This document shows positions 9,560-19,432 of a stretch of 64,000 nt of DNA, piece by piece. Location of the stretch: the NCBI RefSeq assembly GCF_004011805.1, contig NZ_RCHJ01000014.1:186001-250000 (forward strand), written 5' to 3'. The notes under the pieces are model-generated. The model did no database searches and had not been told where the DNA came from. It was given only the letters and a program-made list of their open reading frames with translations. Both the position numbers and the translations under genes were made by a program. This DNA is from Piscinibacter defluvii. Lineage in GTDB: Bacteria > Pseudomonadota > Gammaproteobacteria > Burkholderiales > Burkholderiaceae_C. Position 1 is the stretch's first letter. Every line of letters begins with the position of its first letter.

Positions 9560-11023
9560 TCACGTGGTGCGGCCGTAGGTGTCCTCGTAGCGGACGATGT
9601 CGTCCTCGCCGAGGTAGCTGCCGGACTGCACCTCGATGATCTCGAGCGGCACCTTGCCCGGGTTCGCGAGCCGGTGCTTCTCGCCCAGCGGGATGTAGGT
9701 GCTCTGGTTCTCGGACAGCAGGATCTTCTTCTCGCCGCAGGTCACCTCGGCGGTGCCGCTGACGACAATCCAGTGCTCGGCGCGGTGGTGATGCATCTGC
9801 AGGCTCAGGCTGGCGCCGGGCTTGACCAGGATGCGCTTGACCTGGAAGCGTGCCCCGGCGTCGATGCTGTCGTACCAGCCCCAGGGGCGGTGCACCTGGC
9901 GGTGCAGGTTCTGCTCGCTGCGCCCGGCGCGGCCGAGTTCGGCGACGATCTGCTTGACCTCCTGGCTGCGCGCGCGGTCGGCCACCAGCACGGCGTCGGG
10001 TGTCTCGACCACCACCACGTCGTCCATGCCGACCACGCCGACCAGCCGGCTGGTGGCGTGCACCAGCGTGTTGCGGCTGTCGCGCAGCAGCGTGTCGCCG
10101 CGGCTGACGTTGCCGGCCTCGTCCTTCGCGCCGACCTGCCAGACCGCCTCCCAGGCGCCGAGGTCGTTCCAGCCGGCGTCCAGCGGCACCATGCGCAGCG
10201 AGAAGCGCCCCGGCGCGGCGGCCACGGGCTCCATCACGGCGTAGTCCACCGATTCGGACGGGATCGCGGCGAACTCGGCCTTGCCCGGGCGCACGAAGCT
10301 CGCGTCGACGCTGCGGCGCTCCCAGGCGGACCGCGTGGCGGCCAGGATGTCCGGGCGGAAGCGCTCCAGCGCCGCCAGCCACACCGACGCGCGCACCACG
10401 AACATGCCGCTGTTCCAGAAGTAGTGGCCTTCGGCGAGGTAGCGCTGCGCGGTGGCGAGGTCGGGCTTCTCGACGAAGCGCTCGACGGCGCGGCCGGCCG
10501 CGTCGCCCGCGCCGGCGGCGATGTAGCCGTAGCCGGTCTCGGGCCGGTCCGGCGTGACACCGAGGATCACGATCTGGCCCTGCGCCGCGCCGCGCACCGC
10601 CTGCTGCAGCGCCTGCGTGAAGGCCGCCTCGTCGGTGACGGTCTGGTCGGCCGGGCTGACCACCAGCACCGGGTCGGTGCCGCTGTGCTGCGCGTGCAGC
10701 GCCGCCAGCGTCATGGCCGGCGCGGTGTTGCGGCCCACCGGCTCGAGAAGCAGCGTCGCGCCGCTCTGGCCCAGCTCGCGCAGCTGCTCGAGCACGAGGA
10801 AGCGGTGCTCGTCGTTGCCCACCACGCAGGCGGGCGCCACCTGCAGGTCGGCCGCGGCCAGGCCGGCCAGGCGCTGCACGGCCTGCTGGAACAGGCTGTT
10901 CTCGCCCTGCAGCACGAGGAACTGCTTGGGGAACTGCGCACGCGACAGCGGCCACAGCCGCGTGCCGCTGCCCCCGGCCATGATGACCGGCTGGACGGCG
11001 ATGGGAGAGGTGTTCTTGTTCAT
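9560..11023 (-). CDS. manC: Bifunctional mannose-1-phosphate guanylyltransferase / mannose-6-phosphate isomerase
   Basis: Makes GDP-mannose for polysaccharide synthesis. The 487-residue protein has the nucleotidyltransferase N-terminal domain with the MAGGSGTRLWPLSR signature at about residues 15-28, the FVEKP motif in ERFVEKPDL, and YFWNSGMFV. A C-terminal cupin isomerase domain (HRPWGWYD, QMHHHRAEHWIVVSG, YIPLGEKHRLANPG) fills residues ~365-487. I start it at the ATG at 11023, which overlaps the galE stop in an ATGA, rather than at 11095. It is homologous to AlgA/CpsB/XanB. No glycosyltransferase that would use GDP-mannose is visible nearby. Confidence 0.92.
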   Translation of the reverse strand: MNKNTSPIAVQPVIMAGGSGTRLWPLSRAQFPKQFLVLQGENSLFQQAVQRLAGLAAADLQVAPACVVGNDEHRFLVLEQLRELGQSGATLLLEPVGRNTAPAMTLAALHAQHSGTDPVLVVSPADQTVTDEAAFTQALQQAVRGAAQGQIVILGVTPDRPETGYGYIAAGAGDAAGRAVERFVEKPDLATAQRYLAEGHYFWNSGMFVVRASVWLAALERFRPDILAATRSAWERRSVDASFVRPGKAEFAAIPSESVDYAVMEPVAAAPGRFSLRMVPLDAGWNDLGAWEAVWQVGAKDEAGNVSRGDTLLRDSRNTLVHATSRLVGVVGMDDVVVVETPDAVLVADRARSQEVKQIVAELGRAGRSEQNLHRQVHRPWGWYDSIDAGARFQVKRILVKPGASLSLQMHHHRAEHWIVVSGTAEVTCGEKKILLSENQSTYIPLGEKHRLANPGKVPLEIIEVQSGSYLGEDDIVRYEDTYGRTT

Positions 11024-12066
11024 CGGGGTGGGCCGCCTGAGGCGGGATCGAAGCCGTTCGGGTTCATGGACTGCCAGCGCCACGCGTCGCGGCACATCGT
11101 GTCGAGGTCGCGCCGGGCGCGCCAGCCCAGCAGCTCGGCCGCACGCGACGGATCGGCGTACATCGCATCGACGTCGCCGGGCCGGCGCGGCAGGATCTCG
11201 TAGGGCACCGCGCGGCCGCAGGCGCGCTCGAACGCGCGCAGCACCTCCAGCACGCTGTAGCCGCGACCGGTGCCGAGGTTCAGGGTCAGCAGGCCGGTGT
11301 GGGCGAGCAGCCGGCGCAGCGCGGCCACGTGGCCTTCGGCCAGGTCCATCACGTGGATGTAGTCGCGCACGCCGGTGCCGTCGGGCGTGGCGTAGTCGGC
11401 GCCGAACACGCGCAGGTGCGCGCGCCGCCCGACGGCCACCTGCGTCAGGTAGGGCATCAGGTTGTTCGGCACGCCCTGCGGCGCCTCGCCGATCAGGCCG
11501 CTCTCGTGCGCGCCGATCGGGTTGAAGTAGCGCAGCAGCGCGATGCGCCAGTCGGCATCGGCGGCGTGCAGCTCGCGCAGCAGGTTCTCGCCCACAAGCT
11601 TGGTCGAGCCGTAGGGGTTGGTGGCGGTGAGCGGTGCATCCTCGGGGATCGGCAGCGTCTGCGGCCGGCCGTACACGGTGGCGCTGGAACTGAACACCAG
11701 CGTGCGGCAGCCGTGGCGCTGCATCGCCTGTGCCAGCGAGACCAGCCCGCCGACGTTGTTGCGGTAGTAGGCGAGCGGCTGTGCCACGCTCTCGCCCACC
11801 GCCTTGAAGGCGGCGAAGTGCACCACCGCGTCGATGCGGCGCTGGCCGAACAGCGAGTCGAGCACGGACCCGTCGCCGACGTCGCCGCGCACGAACTCCG
11901 GCACCTGACCGGACAGCCGCTCGAGCCGGTTCAGCACCTGCGGCGAGCTGTTCGAGAAGTCGTCCAGCCCGACCACGCGAAAGCCCTCGGCCAGCAGCGC
12001 AAGCCAGGTGTGGGAGGCGATGTAACCGGTGGCCCCGGTCAGCAGGACGGTCGCGGCAGCGCTCAT
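11020..12066 (-). CDS. galE: UDP-glucose 4-epimerase
   Basis: Interconverts UDP-glucose and UDP-galactose with bound NAD. The 348-residue protein has [11 protein letters not shown] at 10-20, where the third glycine of the usual TGxxGxxG motif is alanine, Ser126-128 and the catalytic pair Tyr152/Lys156 in [17 protein letters not shown], the GalE-specific loop [17 protein letters not shown] and [13 protein letters not shown] are all intact. It is the first gene of the reverse-strand sugar block, with its stop overlapping the manC start. Its start faces ubiJ across about 100 bp. Confidence 0.93.
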   Translation of the reverse strand: MSAAATVLLTGATGYIASHTWLALLAEGFRVVGLDDFSNSSPQVLNRLERLSGQVPEFVRGDVGDGSVLDSLFGQRRIDAVVHFAAFKAVGESVAQPLAYYRNNVGGLVSLAQAMQRHGCRTLVFSSSATVYGRPQTLPIPEDAPLTATNPYGSTKLVGENLLRELHAADADWRIALLRYFNPIGAHESGLIGEAPQGVPNNLMPYLTQVAVGRRAHLRVFGADYATPDGTGVRDYIHVMDLAEGHVAALRRLLAHTGLLTLNLGTGRGYSVLEVLRAFERACGRAVPYEILPRRPGDVDAMYADPSRAAELLGWRARRDLDTMCRDAWRWQSMNPNGFDPASGGPPR

Positions 12067-12170
12067 CAGGGCGGCAGGAGAGGTGTCGGACGATTCTCGC
12101 CCAGCGTGCCGTGCGCCGGGGCCCGTCTTCGCGGGGGGCGCTGTGACGCTCTGCCTACAATCGCGTCATC

Positions 12171-12719
12171 ATGCTGCAAAGCCTGCAAACATTCGCCTCG
12201 GCGGCGGTGATGGAGCGCGTCACGTTGCTGCTGAACCACGTGATCGCCTCGGAGCCGGCGGCGCAGCAACGCCTGCGGCCTCACACCGGGCGCCTGCTCG
12301 AGATCCGCTTCGACGGCTGGCCCTCCCTGCTGCCGCCGCTGCCTGCCACGGCCTTCCGCATCAGCGCGGCCGGCCTGCTCGAGTGGTGCGGGCAGGAGCC
12401 GCCGGCGACCCCCGAACTGCGGGTCGGCGTCGATGCCTCCAACCCCGCGCTCGCGCTGGTGCAGACCTTGTCGGGCGAGCGCCCGCGGGTCGAGATCGCC
12501 GGCGATGCGCAGTTCGCGACCGACGTCAACTGGCTGTTCGACAACCTGCGCTGGGACGTGCAGGACGACCTGGCCCGCATCGTCGGCGACGCGCCGGCAC
12601 GCGAGCTGGCTCGCCTCGGCCAGGGCATCGCCGCGGGGCTGCGCGAGGCGGTGCGCACGATCGGCAGCGTGGCCTCGCGGCTGCGCGGCGGCGACTCCGG
12701 AGCCGCACCGCCGCGATGA
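12171..12719 (+). CDS. ubiJ: Ubiquinone biosynthesis accessory factor UbiJ (SCP2 domain)
   Basis: Soluble lipid-binding accessory protein that helps present hydrophobic quinone intermediates to the Ubi enzymes. It has 182 residues with an SCP2-like domain in the N-terminal half ([41 protein letters not shown]) and a helical C-terminal region ([20 protein letters not shown]). It overlaps ubiB by an ATGA at 12716-12719, the order also seen for ubiJ-ubiB in E. coli. A possible -10 element TACAAT is at 12156-12161. The sequence is weakly conserved, so context carries much of this call. Confidence 0.8.
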   Translation: MLQSLQTFASAAVMERVTLLLNHVIASEPAAQQRLRPHTGRLLEIRFDGWPSLLPPLPATAFRISAAGLLEWCGQEPPATPELRVGVDASNPALALVQTLSGERPRVEIAGDAQFATDVNWLFDNLRWDVQDDLARIVGDAPARELARLGQGIAAGLREAVRTIGSVASRLRGGDSGAAPPR

Positions 12720-14263
12720 GGCACCTCGGCCGGCTGGTCGTCATCTGCGTCACGGTGGTTCGCTACGGGCTGGACGAGCTGGTGCTCGGCAGCTTCCGGC
12801 AGCGCTGGGTGCGCGTGCTGGTGCGGGTGCTGACGATCGGCCGCCGCCTCGACGCGCCGCGCGGCGAGCGCCTGCGCCTCGGGCTCGAGCGGCTCGGGCC
12901 GATCTTCGTCAAGTTCGGCCAGGTGCTCTCGACCCGGCGCGACCTGCTGCCGGCCGACTTCGCCGAGGAGCTCGCCAAGCTGCAGGACCGCGTGCCGCCG
13001 TTCCCGGCCGCCGTCTCGCGTGCCATCGTCGAGAAGGCCTTCGGCCGGCCGATCGAGCAGGTCTTCGCCAGCTTCGAGGACGAGCCGGTCGCCTCCGCAT
13101 CGATCGCCCAGGTGCACTTCGCGACCCTGCAGTCCGGCCGCGAGGTGGCGGTCAAGGTGCTGCGCCCGGGCATGCTGGCGGTGATCGACGACGACCTGGC
13201 GCTGATGCGCACGCTGGCCGCCTGGGTCGAGCGCTTCTCGTCCGACGGCAAGCGCCTGAAGCCGCGCGAGGTGGTGGCCGAGTTCGACAACTACCTGCAC
13301 GACGAGCTCGACCTGGTGCGCGAGGCCGCCAATGCCGCGCAGCTGCGCCGCAACATGCAGGGGCTGCGGCTGGTCGAGATTCCCGAGATGGTGTGGGACC
13401 TGTGCCGCCAGAACGTGATCGTGATGGAGCGCATGAAGGGCGTGCCGATCAGCCAGGTCGAGCGCCTGCGCGAGGCCGGCGTGGACTTCAAGAAGCTGGC
13501 GCGCGACGGCGTGACGATCTTCTTCACCCAGGTGTTCCGCGACGGCTTCTTCCACGCCGACATGCACCCGGGCAACATCCAGGTGAGCATCGAGCCGGCC
13601 ACCTTCGGCCGCTACATCGCGCTCGACTTCGGCATCGTCGGCACGCTCACCGAGATCGACAAGGAATACCTGGCGCACAACTTCATCGCCTTCTTCCGGC
13701 GCGACTACAAGCGCGTGGCCGAGCTGCACGTCGAGAGCGGCTGGGTGCCGCGCGAGACACGTGTGGACGAGCTCGAGGGGGCGATCCGCGCGGTCTGCGA
13801 GCCGCATTTCGACCGCCCGCTGAAGGACATCTCGCTCGGCCAGGTGCTGCTGCGCCTGTTCCAGACCTCGCGCCGCTTCAACGTCGAGATCCAGCCCCAG
13901 CTGGTGCTGCTGCAGAAGACGCTGCTGAACATCGAGGGCCTGGGCCGCCAGCTCGACCCCGAGCTCGACCTGTGGACCACCGCCAAGCCCTTCCTCGAGC
14001 GCTGGATGCACGAGCAGGTGGGCTGGCGCGGCCTGGTCGAACGGCTCCGGCAGGAGGGGCCGCGCTACGCCCAGCTGCTGCCGGAACTGCCTCGCCTGCT
14101 GCACCAGGCGCTGGCGCGGCCGGCCGGGGCCGAACTGCGCGCACTGGAGCTGCTGGTCGAGGAGCAGCGCCGCACCCAGCGGATGCTGCGCGCACTGGTG
14201 GTCGCGGTGGCCGGGTTCGTCGCCGGCGCGCTGCTGGCCTTCGTCTTGCTTCGCACCCTCTGA
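12716..14263 (+). CDS. ubiB: Ubiquinone biosynthesis regulatory kinase-like protein UbiB
   Basis: Membrane-anchored atypical (ADCK/ABC1) kinase-like ATPase needed for ubiquinone synthesis. The 515-residue protein contains the family KxGQ motif as KFGQ at 66-69, the Ala-rich loop ASASIAQVH at about 127-135, VAVKVLRPG with Lys147, HADMHPGN and [12 protein letters not shown]-terminal hydrophobic helix ([20 protein letters not shown]) anchors it in the inner membrane. It is translationally coupled to ubiJ. Length and motifs are normal for the family. Confidence 0.95.
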   Translation: MRHLGRLVVICVTVVRYGLDELVLGSFRQRWVRVLVRVLTIGRRLDAPRGERLRLGLERLGPIFVKFGQVLSTRRDLLPADFAEELAKLQDRVPPFPAAVSRAIVEKAFGRPIEQVFASFEDEPVASASIAQVHFATLQSGREVAVKVLRPGMLAVIDDDLALMRTLAAWVERFSSDGKRLKPREVVAEFDNYLHDELDLVREAANAAQLRRNMQGLRLVEIPEMVWDLCRQNVIVMERMKGVPISQVERLREAGVDFKKLARDGVTIFFTQVFRDGFFHADMHPGNIQVSIEPATFGRYIALDFGIVGTLTEIDKEYLAHNFIAFFRRDYKRVAELHVESGWVPRETRVDELEGAIRAVCEPHFDRPLKDISLGQVLLRLFQTSRRFNVEIQPQLVLLQKTLLNIEGLGRQLDPELDLWTTAKPFLERWMHEQVGWRGLVERLRQEGPRYAQLLPELPRLLHQALARPAGAELRALELLVEEQRRTQRMLRALVVAVAGFVAGALLAFVLLRTL

Positions 14264-14266
14264 TCC

Positions 14267-14335
14267 GGCCCCCCAGTCGCTTCGCTCCTGCCCCCGAGGG
14301 GCGTCGTCCGGCTTGGGGCGGCCCGGCGCCGGACA
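14267..14335. repeat. GC-rich intergenic repeat, copy 1
   Basis: Directly after the ubiB stop lies a block with the pattern CCCCCCAGTCGCTTCGCTCC, CCCCCGAGGGG, then CTTGGGGCGGCCCGGCG. A second block of the same layout follows aspS at 18828-18898. Such elements are widespread between Burkholderiales genes and can fold into GC hairpins, so they may serve as terminators or REP-like sequences. Confidence 0.6.
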
Positions 14336-14405
14336 TGGCCCTTCCGCCGCTAAACTGCGCGCCAGTTTTTCGACCGATCCACCCCTTCTCGCCGAGGATC
14401 CTGCC

Positions 14406-15896
14406 GTGCTGATCGCCTTCGTCGTCCTCTACATGGCCGTGACCATCGCCATCGGGCTGATCGCGGCGCGCCGCGTGCACAACTCGAAGGACTACCTGGT
14501 GGCCGGGCGCAGCCTGCCGCTGTACATGAACGTGGCCACGGTGTTCGCCACCTGGTTCGGCGCGGAAACCGTGCTGGCCGTCTCGGCCACCTTCGCGAAG
14601 GACGGCCTGAACGGCATCCCGGGCGATCCGTTCGGCGCCTCGGTCTGCCTGGTGCTCGCCGCGCTGCTGTTCGCGCGGCTGTTCTACCGCATGAACCTGC
14701 TGACCATCGGCGACTTCTACAAGCACCGCTACGGCAAGTTCGTCGAGGTGCTGACCAGCCTGGCGATCACCGCCAGCTACCTGGGCTGGACCTCGGCGCA
14801 GATGACGGCGCTGGGCCTGGTGATCCACGTGCTGTCGGGCGGCGCGGTCGAACTGAACCACGCCATCCTGATCGGCGCGGGCATCGTGCTCGTCTACACG
14901 ATCTTCGGCGGCATGTGGTCGGTCGCCTTCACCGACCTGTTCCAGACCGTCGTGATCGTGATCGGCCTGACGCTCGTGGCGGTGGTGGTGGGCGACATGG
15001 CCGGCGGCGCCGGCAAGGTCATCAGCCAGGCGGCGGCCGACGGCAAGCTCGCGATGTTCCCGGCCGAGATGGATGCGGCCGCGTACTGGGCCATGGCCGG
15101 GGCGTTCTTCGCGTTCGCGTTCGGCTCGATCCCGCAGCAGGACGTGTTCCAGCGCATGACCAGCGCCAAGAACGAGAAGACCGCGGTGCGCGGCACCATC
15201 CTCGGCGGGGTGATCTACTTCTGCTTCGCCTTCGTGCCGATCTTCATCGGCTATGCGGCGCTGGTGGCCGACTCGTCCCTGAAGGAACTGTTCGACTCCG
15301 ACGACGCGCGCCAGATCCAGCGCATCCTGCCCGACCTCGTGCTGGGCAAGATGCCGGTGTGGGCGCAGGTGATGTTCTTCGGCGCGCTGCTGTCGGCCAT
15401 CCTGTCCACCGCCAGCGGCGCGCTGCTCGCGCCGACCGCGATCTTCACCGAGAACGTGCTGCGGCCCTTCGTGCCGCACATGGGCGACCGGCAGTTCCTG
15501 CTGACGCTGCGCATCATCCTGGTCACCTTCTGCGCCTGCGCGCTGCTGTTCGCGGTCAACAGCAAGAGCACGATGTACGAGATGGTGCAGAACGCCTACA
15601 ACGTGACGCTGGTGGGCGCCTTCGTGCCGCTCGTGGCCGGCGCCTACTGGAAGAAGGCGTCCACGCAGGGCGCGCTGGCGGCCATCGTGTTCGGCGTCGG
15701 CGCCTGGCTCGGGGCGACCGTGCTCGCACCCGAGGCGATGGTGCCGCCCAACCTGGTGGGCCTGTTCGCCTCGGCGATCTTCATGGTGCTGGGGTCGCTC
15801 GCGCCGCAGGTCATCCGCCACGGCGGCCACTCGATCGAGCACACCTTGCAGCATGCGGCGGCCCATGCCCACCCGCACCACCCGGCCACGCACTGA
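14406..15896 (+). CDS. Sodium:solute symporter family (SSS) transporter
   Basis: Inner-membrane secondary transporter of the SSS family with about 13 predicted helices, 496 residues, starting at GTG 14406. Family landmarks are SKDYLVAGRSLPLYMNVATV, ATWFGAETVLAVSATF, the YTIFGGMWSVAFTDLFQ segment and AILSTASGALLAPTAIFTEN. The C-terminus is histidine-rich (HTLQHAAAHAHPHHPATH), which could bind metal ions but may just be a tail. A -10-like TAAACT is at 14351-14356. It stands alone between ubiB and fmdB. The substrate is unknown: proline, pantothenate and organic acids are all possible in this family. Confidence 0.85.
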   Translation: MLIAFVVLYMAVTIAIGLIAARRVHNSKDYLVAGRSLPLYMNVATVFATWFGAETVLAVSATFAKDGLNGIPGDPFGASVCLVLAALLFARLFYRMNLLTIGDFYKHRYGKFVEVLTSLAITASYLGWTSAQMTALGLVIHVLSGGAVELNHAILIGAGIVLVYTIFGGMWSVAFTDLFQTVVIVIGLTLVAVVVGDMAGGAGKVISQAAADGKLAMFPAEMDAAAYWAMAGAFFAFAFGSIPQQDVFQRMTSAKNEKTAVRGTILGGVIYFCFAFVPIFIGYAALVADSSLKELFDSDDARQIQRILPDLVLGKMPVWAQVMFFGALLSAILSTASGALLAPTAIFTENVLRPFVPHMGDRQFLLTLRIILVTFCACALLFAVNSKSTMYEMVQNAYNVTLVGAFVPLVAGAYWKKASTQGALAAIVFGVGAWLGATVLAPEAMVPPNLVGLFASAIFMVLGSLAPQVIRHGGHSIEHTLQHAAAHAHPHHPATH

Positions 15897-15907
15897 GGAA
15901 GGCGCCG

Positions 15908-15913
15908 TATAAT
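15908..15913 (+). promoter_or_regulatory. Consensus -10 element (TATAAT) upstream of fmdB
   Basis: A perfect TATAAT lies 35 bp before the fmdB start, followed by an AT-rich stretch unusual for this genome. No good -35 is visible 17 bp upstream. It probably drives the fmdB-DUF502-aspS unit. Confidence 0.55.
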
Positions 15914-15947
15914 TCGCGTTTTTCCGTTTTGCATCAAGGGTTTAGCC

Positions 15948-16289
15948 ATGCCGATCTACGCCTACCGCTGTGACGCCTGCGGCCACGCGAAGGACGTGCT
16001 GCAGAAGATCTCCGACCCGGTGCTGACCACCTGCCCGGCCTGCGGCGCCGGCGAGTTCCGCAAGCAGCTGACGGCCGCGGGCTTCCAGCTCAAGGGTTCG
16101 GGCTGGTACGTGACGGACTTCAAGGGCGGCAACGCGGGCGGCAAGACGGCCGAGGCGAAGCCTGCGGACGCCAAGCCGGCCGATGCCAAGCCGGCCGACA
16201 GCAAGCCGGCGGAAGGCGGCGGCACTTCCGGCGGCGACGCCGGCGCCGCGGCGGCCGGCGGCTGCGGTGCGAGCTGCGCCTGCCACTGA
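15948..16289 (+). CDS. FmdB-family zinc ribbon protein
   Basis: A small regulatory-type protein (113 aa) with the FmdB zinc ribbon: MPIYAYRCDACG with Cys8/Cys11 and CPACG with Cys29/Cys32. The zinc ribbon is followed by a low-complexity tail with the repeated unit AKPAD and a cysteine-containing end (GGCGASCACH). The function of FmdB proteins is mostly unknown. It begins a probable operon with the DUF502 and aspS genes, a common neighbourhood in this order. Confidence 0.9.
   Translation: MPIYAYRCDACGHAKDVLQKISDPVLTTCPACGAGEFRKQLTAAGFQLKGSGWYVTDFKGGNAGGKTAEAKPADAKPADAKPADSKPAEGGGTSGGDAGAAAAGGCGASCACH
16155..16211 (+). repeat. In-frame 15-bp tandem repeat coding for AKPAD
   Basis: Nearly identical 15-bp units (GCCAAGCCGGCCGAT and variants) repeat about 3.8 times inside fmdB. 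They encode three AKPAD units and a diverged SKPAE. The number of copies is likely to vary between strains. Confidence 0.8.
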
Positions 16290-16332
16290 CCCCGCATCCC
16301 GACGGCGCCCGGCGCCGCAACGAAAGCCTCGC

Positions 16333-16968
16333 TTGAAGAAATACCTGCTCGCCGGCCTGCTGGTCTGGCTGCCGATGGCCATCACCATCTGGCTGCTGCA
16401 TTCCGTGCTCGGCCTGCTCGACGGCGTGTTCGGCTGGTTCCTCAGCGCCTCGCAGGCGGTGCTGCCGGCCGGCGCGCAGCAGCCGCTCGAGGCGCTGCGC
16501 AGCATTCCGGGCCTGGGGGTGATCGTGATGCTGATCGGCCTGCTGCTGACCGGCATGTTCGCCACCAACATGGTCGGCCAGTGGTGGCTGCGCCAGGGCA
16601 GCCGGGTGCTGCACCGCATCCCGATCGTCAAGTCGATCTACAGCTCGATCAAGCAGGTCTCGGACACGCTGTTCTCCAGCAGCGGCAACGCCTTCCGCGA
16701 GGCGGTGCTGGTGCAGTACCCGCGCCAGGGCGCCTGGACCATCGCCTTCGTCACCGGCAAGCCCGGCGGCGAGGCGGCGCACCACCTGAGCGGCGACTAC
16801 CTCAGCATCTACGTGCCGACCACGCCCAACCCGACCTCGGGCTTCTTCCTGATGGTGCCGCGCGCCGACGTGATCGAGCTCGCGATGAGCGTCGACGAGG
16901 CGCTCAAGTACGTCATCTCGATGGGTGTCGTCGCGCCGCCGCTGCCGCCCGCGCTGGCCCGAAACTGA
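16333..16968 (+). CDS. DUF502 inner-membrane protein
   Basis: A 211-residue protein with two N-terminal transmembrane helices ([20 protein letters not shown] at residues 3-22 and [19 protein letters not shown] at about 58-76) and a soluble C-terminal DUF502 domain ([40 protein letters not shown]). I chose the TTG at 16333 because it directly precedes the first membrane helix; the longer in-frame reading runs into fmdB. Its function is unknown. It lies between fmdB and aspS on the same strand. Confidence 0.85.
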   Translation: MKKYLLAGLLVWLPMAITIWLLHSVLGLLDGVFGWFLSASQAVLPAGAQQPLEALRSIPGLGVIVMLIGLLLTGMFATNMVGQWWLRQGSRVLHRIPIVKSIYSSIKQVSDTLFSSSGNAFREAVLVQYPRQGAWTIAFVTGKPGGEAAHHLSGDYLSIYVPTTPNPTSGFFLMVPRADVIELAMSVDEALKYVISMGVVAPPLPPALARN

Positions 16969-17030
16969 CCCCTGCCTGCGCCGGCGCGTGGCATGCCGCC
17001 GGCCCCGCCCGAACTCCCCGGAGACACCCC

Positions 17031-18821
17031 ATGAGAACAAGCTACTGCGGCCTCGTCAGCGAAACCCTGCTGGGGCAGACCGTCACCCTGGTCGGCTGGG
17101 CGCACCGCCGGCGCGACCACGGCGGCGTGATCTTCATCGACCTGCGCGACCGCGAAGGCCTGGTGCAGGTGGTCTGCGACCCGGACCGCCCGGACATGTT
17201 CAAGGTCGCCGAGGGCGTGCGCAACGAGTTCTGCCTGAAGATCGTCGGCAAGGTGCGCGAGCGGCCGGCTGGCACGACCAATGCCAACATCACCAGCGGC
17301 AAGGTCGAGGTGCTGTGCCACGAGATCGAGGTGCTGAACCCGAGCGTCACGCCGCCGTTCCAGCTCGACGAGGAGAACCTCTCCGAGACCACGCGCCTGA
17401 CGCACCGCGTGCTCGACCTGCGTCGCCCGCAGATGCAGCGCAACCTGATGCTGCGCTACCGCGTCGCGATGGAGGTGCGCAAGTTCCTCGACGCCAACGG
17501 CTTCATCGACATCGAGACGCCGATGCTCACCAAGAGCACGCCGGAGGGCGCGCGCGACTACCTCGTGCCCAGCCGCGTGCACGACGGCATGTTCTTCGCG
17601 CTGCCGCAGTCGCCGCAACTGTTCAAGCAGCTGCTGATGGTGGCGGGCTTCGACCGCTACTACCAGATCACCAAGTGCTTCCGCGACGAGGACCTGCGCG
17701 CCGACCGCCAGCCCGAGTTCACGCAGATCGACATCGAGACCTCCTTCCTCACGGAGGAGGAGATCCGCACGATGTTCGAGGGCATGATCCGCTCGACCTT
17801 CGAGCATGCGATCGGCGTCAAGCTGCCGGCCTTCCCGGTGATGAAGTACGCCGACGCGATGCGCCTGTACGGCTCGGACAAGCCCGACCTGCGCGTCAAG
17901 CTGCAGTTCACCGAGCTGACCGACGCCATGAAGGACGTCGAGTTCAAGGTCTTCTCCGGCCCGGCCAACAGCGCCGACGGCCGCGTGGTCGCGCTGCGTG
18001 TGCCCGGCGGCGGCGAGATGAGCCGCGGCGAGATCGACGCGTACACCGAGTTCGTCAAGATCTACGGCGCCAAGGGCCTGGCGTGGATCAAGGTCAACGA
18101 CACGGCCAAGGGCCGCGAGGGCCTGCAGTCGCCGATCGTCAAGAACCTGCACGACAAGGCGATCGCCGAGATCCTGGCGCGCACCGGCGCGGTCAACGGC
18201 GACCTGATCTTCTTCGGCGCCGACAAGGCCAAGGTGGCCAACGACGCGATCGGCGCGCTGCGCATCAAGATCGGCCACAGCGAGTTCGGCAAGGCGCGCG
18301 GCCTGCTGCAGGGGCAGTGGGAGCCGCTGTGGGTGATCGACTTCCCGATGTTCGAGCACGACGACGAGGCGCAGCGCTGGAACGCGGTGCACCACCCGTT
18401 CACCAGCCCGAAGGACGGCCACGAGGACTGGCTCGAGACCGACCCCGGCAAGTGCATCGCCAAGGCCTACGACGTGGTGCTCAACGGCATCGAGCTCGGC
18501 GGCGGCTCGGTGCGTATCCACCGCGAGGAAGTGCAGAGCAAGGTGTTCCGCGCGCTCAAGATCGGCGCCGAGGAGGCGCAGCTGAAGTTCGGCTTCCTGC
18601 TCGATGCGCTGAAGTACGGCGCGCCGCCGCACGGCGGCATCGCGATCGGCCTGGACCGCTTCGTGATGCTGATGACCGGCGCCGAGAGCCTGCGCGACGT
18701 GATCGCCTTCCCGAAGACGCAGCGCGCCCAGGACCTGCTGACCAACGCGCCGAGCCCGGTGGACGAGAGGCAGCTGCGCGAGCTGCACATCCGGCTGAGA
18801 AACCCGATGCCGGCGGCCTGA
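17031..18821 (+). CDS. aspS: Aspartyl-tRNA synthetase, predicted non-discriminating
   Basis: Charges tRNA-Asp with aspartate. At 596 residues it is the long bacterial form with an N-terminal OB fold, class II catalytic core and inserted GAD domain. Motif 2 is seen in [20 protein letters not shown] and motif 3 in [16 protein letters not shown]. His30 in RRRDHGG corresponds to the His31 of Pseudomonas aeruginosa AspRS that is linked to relaxed tRNA choice. The enzyme may therefore also charge tRNA-Asn, for later amidation by GatCAB, which is not in this window. It is preceded by the DUF502 gene and followed by a repeat and nudB. Confidence 0.96.
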   Translation: MRTSYCGLVSETLLGQTVTLVGWAHRRRDHGGVIFIDLRDREGLVQVVCDPDRPDMFKVAEGVRNEFCLKIVGKVRERPAGTTNANITSGKVEVLCHEIEVLNPSVTPPFQLDEENLSETTRLTHRVLDLRRPQMQRNLMLRYRVAMEVRKFLDANGFIDIETPMLTKSTPEGARDYLVPSRVHDGMFFALPQSPQLFKQLLMVAGFDRYYQITKCFRDEDLRADRQPEFTQIDIETSFLTEEEIRTMFEGMIRSTFEHAIGVKLPAFPVMKYADAMRLYGSDKPDLRVKLQFTELTDAMKDVEFKVFSGPANSADGRVVALRVPGGGEMSRGEIDAYTEFVKIYGAKGLAWIKVNDTAKGREGLQSPIVKNLHDKAIAEILARTGAVNGDLIFFGADKAKVANDAIGALRIKIGHSEFGKARGLLQGQWEPLWVIDFPMFEHDDEAQRWNAVHHPFTSPKDGHEDWLETDPGKCIAKAYDVVLNGIELGGGSVRIHREEVQSKVFRALKIGAEEAQLKFGFLLDALKYGAPPHGGIAIGLDRFVMLMTGAESLRDVIAFPKTQRAQDLLTNAPSPVDERQLRELHIRLRNPMPAA

Positions 18822-18827
18822 GCGAAG

Positions 18828-18898
18828 CCCCCAAGCTCGCTGCGCTCGCGGCCCCCCGGGGGGGGCGCCCGGTACCTTCGGGCGGCCGGGCGGTACCG
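18828..18898. repeat. GC-rich intergenic repeat, copy 2
   Basis: Contains CCCCCAAGCTCGCTGCGCTC, then GCCCCCCGGGGGGGG and CTTCGGGCGGCCGGGCGG. It shares layout and several blocks with the repeat at 14267-14335. It lies just after the aspS stop and may also act as a terminator. Confidence 0.6.
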
Positions 18899-18916
18899 AA
18901 GCCGCTCATGCAGAAT

Positions 18917-18943
18917 CGAAGGGGCACGCCGCGTGCCCCTTCG
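18917..18943 (+). terminator. Perfect 12-bp hairpin between aspS and nudB
   Basis: CGAAGGGGCACG and CGTGCCCCTTCG form a perfect 12-bp stem with a 3-base loop (CCG). It ends 12 bp before the nudB ATG. A T-run is lacking (TCGCTTCT follows), so it could be a terminator, an mRNA-stabilising hairpin or a translation-control element. Confidence 0.55.
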
Positions 18944-18955
18944 TCGCTTCTGCAG

Positions 18956-19432
18956 ATGGCCAAGCCGTTCAAGATCCCGGAATCGGTGCTGGTGGTGATC
19001 CACAGCCCGCAGCGCGAGGTGCTGCTGATCGAACGCGCCGACCAGCCCGGCGCCTGGCAGAGCGTCACCGGCTCGAAGCACGATGCCGACGAGCCGCTCG
19101 AGGCCACCGCGGTGCGCGAGGTGGCCGAGGAGACCGGCATCGTGGTCGGCGGCGAGCGCGTGCCCGCCAGCGCGCTGGTGGACTGGCGGCTGCGCAACGT
19201 CTACGAGATCTTTCCCGTCTGGGCGCACCGCTACGCACCCGGCACCACCCACAACACCGAGCATGTCTACGGGCTGACGGTGCCGCGCGACATCCCGGTC
19301 AGGCTCAGCCCGCGCGAGCACCTGGCCTGGCGCTGGCTGCCCTGGCGCGAGGCGGCCGACGCCTGCTTCTCGTTCTCCAACGCGGAGGCGATCCTGCAGC
19401 TGCCGCGCTTCCTGCCGCCGGTCGCGCCATGA
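18956..19432 (+). CDS. nudB: Dihydroneopterin triphosphate diphosphatase (Nudix)
   Basis: Removes pyrophosphate from dihydroneopterin triphosphate in folate synthesis. The 158-residue protein has the Nudix box with REVAEETG and a glutamate upstream; the first spacer is one residue longer than the textbook pattern (GSKHDADE). KIPESVLVVIHSPQREVLLI and HLAWRWLPWREAADACFS match the NudB type. I start it at the ATG at 18956; an upstream in-frame ATG at 18908 would place the hairpin inside the coding region. Its stop overlaps the EEP gene start by ATGA. Confidence 0.9.
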   Translation: MAKPFKIPESVLVVIHSPQREVLLIERADQPGAWQSVTGSKHDADEPLEATAVREVAEETGIVVGGERVPASALVDWRLRNVYEIFPVWAHRYAPGTTHNTEHVYGLTVPRDIPVRLSPREHLAWRWLPWREAADACFSFSNAEAILQLPRFLPPVAP

